In this document: positions 18,697-27,163 of the stretch, piece after piece
Layout of the letters: each line of letters starts with the position of its first letter
Position numbering within the stretch: the stretch's first letter is position 1
Assembly (NCBI RefSeq): GCF_900538275.1
Contig: NZ_LR130778.1
Coordinates: 3,454,883 to 3,518,882, forward strand
DNA: 64,000 nt
Source: Petrocella atlantisensis
GTDB lineage: Bacteria > Bacillota > Clostridia > Lachnospirales > Vallitaleaceae
Direction: 5' to 3'
The notes under the pieces: generated by a model
Told to the model about the DNA's origin: nothing
Seen by the model: the letters and a program-made list of their open reading frames with translations, nothing else
Database searches by the model: none
Program-made: the position numbers and the translations under genes

Positions 18697-20295
18697 TTGT
18701 TTGAGGATATAGTATTTAGCAATGATTATATAGACATCATTGATGATGACAATCAATTCTATATTAAAGTAAAGCAACATGGTTATTCAATGAATAAATT
18801 GGATGAAGATGTTAAAAAACTGCCACGATTGAAAGTGAACCAATTTGTGGCTATTCAGTCTGCAATAAAAACCGGATCCAGTAAAGTATTGCTCCTTGGA
18901 AACAAAAAACCCTTAATTGATTTAGAAATCAGCAAAGACCGTTTGGAAGCAAGTATTATAATAAATGCAACAAAAGAACAAATCGATATTCTAGGGATTC
19001 AAGAATTGATGCAACAAGTGCTTGATATTATGAAACAAGCAGGTATAGTTTTTGGATTTGATATAAAAGATATATTAAACCATATACGTCCTATGGAGAA
19101 GATTGTTGTGGCAAGGGGTCTACTACCTATAAAAGGACAAGATGCGATTGTAACTTATTATAAAATAGAGGAAGCCAAACCGGAAATCCATCAAAACGGG
19201 GATGTTAATCATTATGAACTAAACCTAATCAATAAGGTTCATCGTGGAGATTGGCTGGGTGAGCGTATTGAACCAAAAGATGGGGTAGATGGCAAGACAA
19301 TTCTTGGCGATCCCATACCGGCACTTAAAGGCAATCAAGAAGCTTTTAAATACGACAAAAAAACTGTAACCGAGTCTTATGACCCAGAACAGGACAAAAC
19401 AGTTCTTCTTGCATCTACAACCGGTGCAGTCATAATTGAAAATGATATTATCAGTGTCTGTAATTATCTTGAAATCGAAGGCAAGGTATCCTTTAAAACA
19501 GGTAACGTTGACTTTGATGGATTTGTAGACATAAGAGATGTTGTAGAGGACAATTTTTCAGTTCTAGCAAATCAAGACATTCAGATTATGGGTGACATGG
19601 GTATTGGTGGAGTTAACCAGATTGAAAGTAAAGAAGGCAGTATATACATCAGAGGCGGTATTGCGGGCAAGGGAAAAGCCAAGATTATATGTGAAGGTGA
19701 TCTTTATACTAAATTTGCTACAGATTGTGATATAGAATGTGGTGGTACTGTACACATCGGGTTTTATGCTATTAATGCCAATATTAAAGCTAAAGAAGTT
19801 ATATTTGATTCATTTAACAGTAAAGTCATTGGTGGTTCCATTGAAGCACAAATAAGGGTTCAAGTGGGTACAGTTGGTAATAAGATGGATACCCCCACTT
19901 TTATTCATGTGCTTGGTTTTACACGTGATAAAGTCAAAGAAGAATATGATTTTATTAATGTAACCATTGAGCGTGTCAAAGAGAAAATCAACCTATTAAA
20001 ACAAAAAAAGGCATTGCTTGAGATGGTTGCAGCTTCCGATATGGACAAAAGAAAAGAATTGGATAAGGTTAATGAGGAGTTTGGTTATTTTAAGAAAAAC
20101 CTTAAAATGCTTTATACGAGTCAGAAAAAAACCATTTCCTATCTAAGAGCCAAAGGTGAAGGAGAAGTGGTCATTACCCATGGTATCTATTCAAAAGTTC
20201 AAATTAAAATTAAGGACGATGTTTTGTGGCATATGGAAGTAGATTTGAGTCCGGTAACATATTATACGGATGGCAGAAACATCTTGAAGGCATAG
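18697..20295 (+). CDS. FapA/DUF342 family polymer-forming-like protein
   Basis: 532-residue protein of the DUF342 (FapA) family: N-terminal alpha/beta domain (about 1-190), a right-handed beta-helix core (about 235-400, with repeated short G-rich strands such as GDMGIGGVNQIESKEG and IYIRGGIAGKGKAKI), then a coiled coil (about 415-490). No signal peptide, so cytoplasmic. Molecular function is not established; relatives are named from flagellar contexts, but no flagellar gene is nearby. The start is TTG 18697, well spaced from AAAGGAGGGG. The GAF-domain gene follows after 10 bases, so the two are probably one unit. Confidence 0.85.
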   Translation: MFEDIVFSNDYIDIIDDDNQFYIKVKQHGYSMNKLDEDVKKLPRLKVNQFVAIQSAIKTGSSKVLLLGNKKPLIDLEISKDRLEASIIINATKEQIDILGIQELMQQVLDIMKQAGIVFGFDIKDILNHIRPMEKIVVARGLLPIKGQDAIVTYYKIEEAKPEIHQNGDVNHYELNLINKVHRGDWLGERIEPKDGVDGKTILGDPIPALKGNQEAFKYDKKTVTESYDPEQDKTVLLASTTGAVIIENDIISVCNYLEIEGKVSFKTGNVDFDGFVDIRDVVEDNFSVLANQDIQIMGDMGIGGVNQIESKEGSIYIRGGIAGKGKAKIICEGDLYTKFATDCDIECGGTVHIGFYAINANIKAKEVIFDSFNSKVIGGSIEAQIRVQVGTVGNKMDTPTFIHVLGFTRDKVKEEYDFINVTIERVKEKINLLKQKKALLEMVAASDMDKRKELDKVNEEFGYFKKNLKMLYTSQKKTISYLRAKGEGEVVITHGIYSKVQIKIKDDVLWHMEVDLSPVTYYTDGRNILKA

Positions 20296-20305
20296 GGGGT
20301 AGGAC

Positions 20306-22192
20306 ATGATAGAAAAAAAGAGTGATACGATGATTTATAGGCTCAAGGGCCTCATCCATGCGATTGAATTTTTCTCACAAAGATTTGATGCGGAGCAGAT
20401 TACCCATCATGTGGTAGATTTTATTGATGAATTAATTGTATTGGACCAAGTGGTGGTTTTTGCTAAGGATGACCATGTTTATAGGCCGGTCCGACAGACC
20501 GGTTATCATAACTATGATTACACTTTTGAAGTGAATCCAGTGTATGAAGATATTGTTGTCTTGCATGCCGGTTTATTCTCAAAAGAAGATGTAAAAAGAT
20601 TTCTACCCAATGAAGTCTCGGAATATTTTCCATGTGCCTTCGGAATTCCCTTAATTATGGACAAAAAAATGTTCGGATTTGTACTTGTAAACAGAAGTGA
20701 GGATAAAGAACCCTTTGACTCAGAAGATGAGATTATTGCTGTAGCATTAATGAATCTTTTCTATATTGCACTAACGAATTTTGAATCTTATGATGCCTTG
20801 ATTAAAACAAAAAAAAGACTGGATGAGAAGATTTTTAATTTGTTTGCCATACATCAATCCTCGAAAATACTTATGAGTACCCTTGAAATCGAGGCAATGT
20901 GTGAATTGTCAACCAGTGTCTTTAGTGAACTTACACAAAGTTCAATCACCTCAATTTTCCTATTAAATAAAGATTCTAAAGCGTTTGAGATGATGGCATA
21001 TCAAAATGTATATGAGCTTAGGGGCGAACTCAATATCCAGGTATATACCAATGAAAATATTGAGTCCCTTAGTGAAAAGGAATACTTCTGTCTAGAAAAG
21101 GATGAAGACTTAGAAAAAATCCATACAATTTTCTATAACGATGAAGAGATGCTTATAACATTAAAGCCGGTCTATATTGTTCCGATTGTCAAAAACGAGG
21201 ACGTACTTGGTTTTATAACTCTTGGACGCCGTGTCAATGATATGTCCTATAATGACAGCAATATGGAATTGATTCATAGTCTGGCATCCTCCCTATACAT
21301 ATCTATTACCAACGCCATTTATGTTAAAACGATTCATGAACAAAAGAAGATTATTGATTCTAAATTAAACCGATTGATGAATATGAATCTTATGATTAAG
21401 AATATTAACACCTCTTCGGATTTGAATCATCTTTTTGAGATTACAAAAGCCACTTTGGAATGGTCACATAATGTTACCAGCGGTATTTTGGCCGTTTATA
21501 ATCATGAAAGTGACAGTTTTGTTATCAAGGAGCGGATCGGGTGTCAATTTCTAGATGTGACTCAAGCCTTTGTAGGAGTAGCAAGTACTTTAAAAGAAGG
21601 ACATATGGTTATAGCAAGTAGCATTCATGAAGCAGAGGACCTTCTTGGTCGTGAAGTCGTCAATCAGATAGAGGGAGAATTTGGTGGTGCTCTATTGGTT
21701 CCGGTCTACTTAGATAAATTTGAACTGGAGCTTCTTGGCTTTATAGGTATCTTTGACACGAAAGATATGTTACTAACAGACTTAGAAAATCAGCTCATCT
21801 ATGAATCTATAGCCAATGCCATAGCACCTTCTTGGTATCATCTAAGACAACTGGAGGAAATCAAGAATACTTATGAAGTTAATACAGAAGTGTTGTTTAT
21901 AGAAAAACTTGCAGATGAGATCGAGGATTGCAGGGAATATGATTTGGAGCTTTATGTATTTTTAATTGAGTTTACGGGTAAACATTTTCTGGAAAAGAGT
22001 CATCTATTTCAAGCGTTTTCTCAGTATTTTGATAAAGCCTATAAAATTAATCATCAGCATTTGATTATTCTATCCCCAAGGGAAGAGGATGCCGTCTACA
22101 TTCAGGAGAATTTAGATGAAAGACACAGTATGAAGCAGTTGAAGTATGGGGTTGATTTTGAAGATTATGAGTCGTTTTTGGAGCAATTGTGA
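20306..22192 (+). CDS. multi-GAF protein with a degenerate GGDEF-like C-terminus
   Basis: 628 residues, soluble. Three GAF-like sensor segments can be seen, about 20-160, 190-345 and 375-520, each ending in an IPL-, VPI- or VPV-type strand followed by GFVLVN, GFITLG or GFIGIF. The last 100 residues resemble a GGDEF-fold without active site: LYVFLIEFTGKHFLEK sits where the LLLDIDHFK strand would be, and AYKINHQHLIILSP where RYGGDEFVILLP would be. It would therefore be a sensor or effector, not an enzyme. Probably co-transcribed with the FapA-family gene. Ligand unknown. Confidence 0.72.
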   Translation: MIEKKSDTMIYRLKGLIHAIEFFSQRFDAEQITHHVVDFIDELIVLDQVVVFAKDDHVYRPVRQTGYHNYDYTFEVNPVYEDIVVLHAGLFSKEDVKRFLPNEVSEYFPCAFGIPLIMDKKMFGFVLVNRSEDKEPFDSEDEIIAVALMNLFYIALTNFESYDALIKTKKRLDEKIFNLFAIHQSSKILMSTLEIEAMCELSTSVFSELTQSSITSIFLLNKDSKAFEMMAYQNVYELRGELNIQVYTNENIESLSEKEYFCLEKDEDLEKIHTIFYNDEEMLITLKPVYIVPIVKNEDVLGFITLGRRVNDMSYNDSNMELIHSLASSLYISITNAIYVKTIHEQKKIIDSKLNRLMNMNLMIKNINTSSDLNHLFEITKATLEWSHNVTSGILAVYNHESDSFVIKERIGCQFLDVTQAFVGVASTLKEGHMVIASSIHEAEDLLGREVVNQIEGEFGGALLVPVYLDKFELELLGFIGIFDTKDMLLTDLENQLIYESIANAIAPSWYHLRQLEEIKNTYEVNTEVLFIEKLADEIEDCREYDLELYVFLIEFTGKHFLEKSHLFQAFSQYFDKAYKINHQHLIILSPREEDAVYIQENLDERHSMKQLKYGVDFEDYESFLEQL

Positions 22193-22808
22193 CTTAGTCG
22201 CTTTGTAAAGACAGTATCTATGGGTTATGATCGTAGATGTAACACACAGTTTTTCCTTGCCTTACACTTCGTACGGTCAGCGGAAAATCTGTGTATCACA
22301 TCTACTCGGGAATAAGTCGTCATTTCGTCAATAAAAAGTGCTGCTTAATCATCCTTCCATTTTACATCCATGTAAAAATGAAGGACGTTCTACATCCATG
22401 TAGAACTGTGATTAATCAGCACTTTTTTTTTCCTCATTCGGTTTCGAATAAACATAGCTCAAATGGGCCTAACTCGTCTACCCATACAAAGCACAAAAGA
22501 ATTCAATGATACTATAATAAGCCAACACCGACCATGAAGTTCCTGGAATCAGTGTGTATGATGAGGCTCATAAGAAAGTAATCTCATGCATCATGTCAGT
22601 CTTCAAGACATGATGCTAAAATGAAAACTTTCTTATGAAATTTGTTAGTCAGCATGGATGCTGACCGTCGACTTTTGGTGCATGGATGCACCAACCAGAG
22701 ACCGTAATCATACAGACTGTGGAAGGGTTTTCATGGGACCCCAGTTCAATATCACATACAATGTATCTTATTTTATATTAGTTGTTAATAATAATCTTAC
22801 TGCATCTA
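22193..22808. other. 620-bp non-coding region dense in nested palindromes
   Basis: Lies between convergent genes and has no credible ORF. Structures seen: a 24-base arm pair 22233-22256/22282-22305 (21 of 24 paired); an outer stem 22333-22351/22409-22427 ending in a T-run and enclosing hairpins 22353-22384 and 22387-22406; a stem 22569-22579/22627-22637 enclosing a 10-bp hairpin 22588-22616; and hairpins 22648-22665 and 22675-22694. Four hairpins share the apices CATCCATG (two) or CATGGATG (two), which are reverse complements. It may be a structured RNA or nested insertions of palindromic repeats. Confidence 0.7.
22333..22435 (+). terminator. branched terminator-like structure after the GAF gene
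   Basis: AAAAAGTGCTG and CAGCACTTTTT form 11 bp, extended after one mismatch by TTAATCA/TGATTAA, with a following T-run. The loop itself contains two hairpins, so it would fold as a three-way junction. It is 140 bases past the upstream stop codon. Confidence 0.55.
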
Positions 22809-22842
22809 CAAAAAAGTCCCTAAGTTTTTCACTTAGAGACTT
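22809..22842 (-). terminator. terminator of serS
   Basis: Read on the minus strand: AAGTCTCTAAGT, a 5-base loop GAAAA, ACTTAGGGACTT, then TTTTT. 12-bp stem with one mismatch, directly after the serS stop. Confidence 0.9.
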
Positions 22843-22851
22843 AGTAGAATC

Positions 22852-24135
22852 TTACTTCAAAGGTTTAATAACATCAAAACCAGTGAAAGGTCTTAAAGCT
22901 TCGGGTATAATAACGCTACCATCCGCTTGTTGGTGTTGCTCGAGTATAGCTGGTATCAAACGGCTTGTAGCTAAACCGGAAGCGTTAAGGGTATGTAGAT
23001 AGGCTGTTTTCTTATCATCTGCTTTACGATACTTCATATTACCTCGTCTTGCTTGATATTCACCTGCATTGGATGCAGAGCTGACTTCTTTATATACTTC
23101 CATACTGTCAATCCAGACTTCGATATCATAGGTTTTGATCATAGAAGCACTACAGTCACCTGCAGCTAACTTACTAAGCTGATAGTGTAGGCCTAATTTC
23201 TGAACTAGGCTTTCAGCTTTGCCTACTAATTCTTGTAATCCGGCTTCAGATTGGTCCGGTGTGGCAAATTGAAACATTTCTACTTTGTTAAATTGATGTC
23301 CGCGAATCATGCCACGTTCTTCAGATCTATAGCTACCGGCTTCTTTTCGGTAACAAGGTGTATAAGAAAAATATTTCTTTGGAAGATCTTCTTCACTTAA
23401 TATTTCGCCACGGTGAAAATTGATAAGAGCTGTCTCAGCAGTAGGTAGTAGAAATTGAACATAACCTTTATTTTCTTGCTCTAACTTAAAGACATCATCT
23501 TCAAATTTTGGGAATTGCCCGGCTGTAAAACCGGATTCATAGGTCAATATATGGGGTGGAAGGATGAATTCATAGCCATCTTTTAGATGCTCACTAATAA
23601 AAAAGTTGAGAAGTGCCCATTCTAGGATAGCACCAGTTCCTTTATAGATCCAGAAGCCATTCCCGCCAAGTTTTGCACCGCGTTCATAGTCAATCAGTCC
23701 CAAAGACTCAGCAAGTTCAACATGGTCCTTTGGCTTGAAATCATAGGTTCTTTTTTCGCCAAATACATGAATGATTTCATTGTTCTCTTTATCACCAGAG
23801 ACAACATCATCTGCAGGCATATTGGGTAAAGTAGAGACAAAAGTAAAAATCTTCCCGTCAATATCTTTAAGTCTTTCATCGGCTTTGGCAATTTCTTCTT
23901 TTAAAGAACTCATTTCCTCGATAATAGAAGAAACATCTTTGCCCTCTTTTTTAAGGACAGGCACTTCTTTTGAAGCAGCATTTCTCTTAGCTTTTAATAC
24001 TTCAACAAAACCAATAATTTCTTTACGTTCCTTATCCCAGTTCATCAGTCCTGTAAAATCCACTTCATAATTTCTTTTGGCTAGAGCTTTTTTTACGACT
24101 TCTGGATTTGTCCTAATCAAATTGATATCTAACAT
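22852..24135 (-). CDS. serS: serine-tRNA ligase
   Basis: Charges tRNA(Ser) with serine. 427 residues: N-terminal antiparallel coiled coil (about 1-105) that grips the tRNA, then the class II catalytic core with motif 2 (YTPCYRKEAGS, RGMIRGHQFNKVEMF) and motif 3 (the final segment with NASGLATSRLIPAILE). The second of two in-frame ATGs is chosen (MLDINLIRTNPE): AAAGG abuts the first ATG but is well spaced from the second, and homologues begin MLD. No T-box leader is visible; its promoter comes from the repeat element upstream. Confidence 0.97.
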   Translation of the reverse strand: MLDINLIRTNPEVVKKALAKRNYEVDFTGLMNWDKERKEIIGFVEVLKAKRNAASKEVPVLKKEGKDVSSIIEEMSSLKEEIAKADERLKDIDGKIFTFVSTLPNMPADDVVSGDKENNEIIHVFGEKRTYDFKPKDHVELAESLGLIDYERGAKLGGNGFWIYKGTGAILEWALLNFFISEHLKDGYEFILPPHILTYESGFTAGQFPKFEDDVFKLEQENKGYVQFLLPTAETALINFHRGEILSEEDLPKKYFSYTPCYRKEAGSYRSEERGMIRGHQFNKVEMFQFATPDQSEAGLQELVGKAESLVQKLGLHYQLSKLAAGDCSASMIKTYDIEVWIDSMEVYKEVSSASNAGEYQARRGNMKYRKADDKKTAYLHTLNASGLATSRLIPAILEQHQQADGSVIIPEALRPFTGFDVIKPLK

Positions 24136-24198
24136 TGTATTCATCCTTTCAAGTGCTTATTTATTATTTTAAAATCCTTGTACGCAAAACACGATATT

Positions 24199-24227
24199 TG
24201 TATATTTAACACTGGTTAAGGTGTCAA
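24199..24227 (-). promoter_or_regulatory. promoter of serS, -35 box supplied by a repeat end
   Basis: On the minus strand: TTGACA (24222-24227), 17-base spacer, TATACA (24199-24204). The TTGACA lies inside the left terminal repeat of the element at 24211-24335; the -10 box is outside it. Confidence 0.72.
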
Positions 24228-24335
24228 AACTAAGTTTCACTAAGTTCACATACAATATATAGATTACGTTGATACATTCATAACTATATATTCTATGCGA
24301 AAGTTCAACTATATAATTTTGACACCTTAACCAGT
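24211..24335. mobile_element. 125-bp MITE-like element with 19-bp terminal inverted repeats
   Basis: Left end ACTGGTTAAGGTGTCAAAA (24211-24229) is an exact inverted copy of the right end (24317-24335). The interior is AT-rich with no ORF. Related, partly deleted copies occur at 18434, 30095, 43446 and 63818 and perhaps 38199. Each end carries TTGACA pointing outward. No transposase is present in the window, so it would be non-autonomous. No clear target-site duplication is seen. Confidence 0.82.
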
Positions 24336-24405
24336 ACTTAAACCATTTCTACTAATATTAAGGGAATGGCCGGTAAATGTCAAGAATTTGACAATATATA
24401 AATGC

Positions 24406-25116
24406 TTAAGGTCGTGTAAAAACAATACTTCTTTCATTGGATAGATTGGCGTTATAGTGATAACCTTCAAATGATACAGTTTTAAGCTGATGAGGTTGTG
24501 TAATTTGATTTTTAATCATTAAATCAAGCAATTGTCCCCTGGCTATTTTTGAGTAGGTGGCTATGTTCTTATATTCAGGATCCTTTTTTTCCATAAACTT
24601 AACGGTGATTTTATGAGAGGGTAGCATCTTGCCATATTCATTGGAAGATAGATCTATTAGGACTGTTTCATTCTTAAAGTAGTGGGCTAAAGGTTTCTCC
24701 CAGTATTTATAGAGTGAAGGTCGAATTAATGGCATTTTCATATCTAGGCGATAGGGTTTTATACCATCAAAAGGCTTTAAGGCACCATACATTGCAGAAA
24801 GAATCACCAAATGTTTTTCTAAATATTCAATCTGTTCATTATTATATGTATCTAGAGAGAGTTGTTTATATACAAGACCGGTATAAGTGCTTATGGCACA
24901 GTTGGGTGTGGCGATATCGAAATCTTTGATATTGCTATAGGTTTGTTCTAATAGGGTATTATCTATCCCCATGAGATGACTTAGGCTTTTTTTGGAAAGC
25001 TTTTTTAGCCTTTGATTAAGGTAAAGTGCTTCTTTATTAAATAAAGGCTCATGAACGGCACTTTTATGTATCTTGCTATAATTTTGTGTTTTACTTGGTG
25101 AGATGATAATCTTCAT
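24406..25116 (-). CDS. yaaA: peroxide stress protein YaaA
   Basis: UPF0246/YaaA family; in E. coli it is reported to lower free iron during peroxide stress. 236 residues with the signatures MKIIISPSKTQ, YTGLVYKQL, LSAMYGALKPFDGIKPYRLDM and IDLSSNEYGKM. Two in-frame ATGs: the upstream one (25128) is part of ATGGAGG, the binding site for ATG 25116, so the shorter start is used. Divergent from lepA, followed on the same strand by serS 270 bases later across the repeat element. Confidence 0.92.
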   Translation of the reverse strand: MKIIISPSKTQNYSKIHKSAVHEPLFNKEALYLNQRLKKLSKKSLSHLMGIDNTLLEQTYSNIKDFDIATPNCAISTYTGLVYKQLSLDTYNNEQIEYLEKHLVILSAMYGALKPFDGIKPYRLDMKMPLIRPSLYKYWEKPLAHYFKNETVLIDLSSNEYGKMLPSHKITVKFMEKKDPEYKNIATYSKIARGQLLDLMIKNQITQPHQLKTVSFEGYHYNANLSNERSIVFTRP

Positions 25117-25214
25117 ATTGGCCTCCATATCCGTAATGTTTTAAGGGATAATTCAAGTGTACTCGAATAATGACATTTGTCAATTGATAACAAATAAGAT
25201 CTGTATAATTGTGA

Positions 25215-25243
25215 TTGTATAACCAAGAACCCTATGCTATAAT
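25215..25243 (+). promoter_or_regulatory. promoter of lepA
   Basis: TTGTAT, 17-base spacer, TATAAT, 100 bases upstream of the GTG start. A second TATAAT at 25204-25209 has no well-spaced -35 box. Confidence 0.6.
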
Positions 25244-25342
25244 AATCAATTGATGTGAGAATGATGTAGTTGTCCTCATACTTGATGAAAATAGATGGTA
25301 CCATCAGGAGACAAGAACCTTACTTTGGAAAGGAAGAATATT

Positions 25343-27154
25343 GTGGCAGATATCGAACAAAAAAACATTAGAAATTTTTCCATTATTGCCCATATAGATC
25401 ACGGGAAATCAACCTTGGCAGATCGAATCATACAGAAAACCGGACTTTTAACCGATCGAGAAATGTCTGAGCAAGTATTGGATAACATGGATCTTGAGAG
25501 AGAACGGGGCATTACCATTAAAGCTCAAGCCGTTCGACTGGTATATAAAGCCAATAATGGTGAAGAGTATGTATTCAATCTGATTGATACACCGGGTCAT
25601 GTGGACTTTAACTATGAAGTATCCAGGTCTTTGGCAGCTTGTGAAGGTGCCATTCTCGTTGTGGATGCCGCTCAAGGTATTGAGGCCCAAACCCTTGCCA
25701 ATGTATATTTAGCCCTTGAACATGATCTAGAGATATTACCTGTCATCAACAAGATTGATTTGCCCAGTGCAGACCCTCAAAGAGTTATACAGGAAGTAGA
25801 AGATATAATAGGTCTTGAGGCAGCACATGCACCGTTGATATCTGCAAAAGAGGGCGTCAACATAGAAGAAGTTCTAGAAATGATTATCACCACAATTCCG
25901 GCGCCTACAGTGGTTTTGAATCAACCTCTTAGAGCACTTGTCTTTGATTCCAAATATGACCCCTACCGTGGTGTCATTATTTTCTGTAGAATCAAAGACG
26001 GTACGGTGAAAAAAGGCGATAAAATCAAGATGATGTCATCAGGAAAAACTTTTGATGTTATTGAAGTGGGTTATTTTGGTCCTGGTGTTTTTATACCTTG
26101 TGATGAACTTAAAGAAGGTTATGTAGGCTATATTAGTGCAGGTATTAAAGATGTTCAAGATACAAGGGTAGGCGATACAGTTACCAAGGTATCTAATCCT
26201 GCAAAAGAAGCACTACCCGGATATAAAAAAGTCAATTCTATGGTTTATTGTGGTATCTATCCGGTAGACGGGTCCAAATACCAAGACCTTAGAGATGCAT
26301 TAGATAAACTCAAACTCAATGATGCAGCCCTTCATTTTGAACCTGAGACGTCATTGGCACTCGGGTTTGGATTTAGATGTGGTTTTCTTGGATTACTGCA
26401 CTTGGAGATTATTCAAGAGCGCATCGAACGAGAATTTAACATGGATATTATAACAACGGCACCAAGTGTTATCTATAAAGTACATAAAACCGACGGGAAA
26501 ATCATCGATCTTGCCAATCCAGCAGATATGCCGGATCTTTCAGTGGTAAGGATGATGGAAGAACCGATTGTAAAAGCGCAAATCATGGTACCTTCTGAGT
26601 ATATCGGTTCCATTATGGAGTTGTGTCAAGACCGTCGTGGTGAGTATCTGGGTATGGAATATATTGAAGATACAAGAACCCAGCTTATGTATGAATTGCC
26701 TTTAAACGAAATCATCTATGATTTCTTTGATGCTTTAAAATCTAGAACCAGAGGTTATGCATCTTTTGACTATGAATTGATTGGTTACAAAGAATCAAAT
26801 CTGGTTAAGCTGGATATATTACTCAACAAAGAAGTAGTTGATGCACTTTCTTTCATTGTCCATGAGGATAAGGCTTATGAAAGAGGGAAAAAGATTGCCG
26901 AAAAACTTAAAGATGAGATACCAAGACACCAATTTGAGATACCGATACAAGCAGCCATAGGGAATAAAGTTATTGCAAGATCTACGATTAAAGCAATGCG
27001 TAAAGATGTCCTTGCTAAATGCTATGGTGGTGATATCTCTAGAAAAAGGAAACTATTAGAAAAGCAAAAAGCCGGTAAGAAAAGAATGCGTCAAGTAGGT
27101 AACGTAGAAGTGCCTCAAGATGCGTTTATGAGTATTTTAAAGCTGGATGAATAA
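25343..27154 (+). CDS. lepA: elongation factor 4 (LepA)
   Basis: Ribosome-bound translational GTPase, associated with back-translocation and with 30S assembly. 603 residues from GTG 25343, the family length. G1 [10 protein letters not shown]2 region RERGITI, G3 DTPGHVDF, G4 [13 protein letters not shown]-like domains, and the unique C-terminal domain (about 490-603, ending [20 protein letters not shown]). GTG follows GGAAAGGAAG; an in-frame ATG at 25295 has no ribosome binding site and adds 16 unmatched residues. hemW follows after 9 bases. Confidence 0.97.
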   Translation: MADIEQKNIRNFSIIAHIDHGKSTLADRIIQKTGLLTDREMSEQVLDNMDLERERGITIKAQAVRLVYKANNGEEYVFNLIDTPGHVDFNYEVSRSLAACEGAILVVDAAQGIEAQTLANVYLALEHDLEILPVINKIDLPSADPQRVIQEVEDIIGLEAAHAPLISAKEGVNIEEVLEMIITTIPAPTVVLNQPLRALVFDSKYDPYRGVIIFCRIKDGTVKKGDKIKMMSSGKTFDVIEVGYFGPGVFIPCDELKEGYVGYISAGIKDVQDTRVGDTVTKVSNPAKEALPGYKKVNSMVYCGIYPVDGSKYQDLRDALDKLKLNDAALHFEPETSLALGFGFRCGFLGLLHLEIIQERIEREFNMDIITTAPSVIYKVHKTDGKIIDLANPADMPDLSVVRMMEEPIVKAQIMVPSEYIGSIMELCQDRRGEYLGMEYIEDTRTQLMYELPLNEIIYDFFDALKSRTRGYASFDYELIGYKESNLVKLDILLNKEVVDALSFIVHEDKAYERGKKIAEKLKDEIPRHQFEIPIQAAIGNKVIARSTIKAMRKDVLAKCYGGDISRKRKLLEKQKAGKKRMRQVGNVEVPQDAFMSILKLDE

Positions 27155-27163
27155 GGTGCTAGT

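Noticed and set aside
22291..22509. 72-codon ORF in the palindrome region
   Set aside because: It runs through hairpin arms and a T-run, has no binding site, and is a by-product of the structured DNA. The ORF at 22658-23002 is mainly antisense to serS.
22741..22766. Further copy of the dispersed repeat (TCACATACAAT matches the element interior)
   Set aside because: Only about 11 consecutive bases match and no terminal repeat is nearby; chance similarity in AT-rich DNA is likely.
24145..24405. T-box leader for serS
   Set aside because: The gap is filled by the repeat element. Only about 60 bases lie between the promoter and the start, and no T-box core sequence (TGGNACCGCG type) is present.
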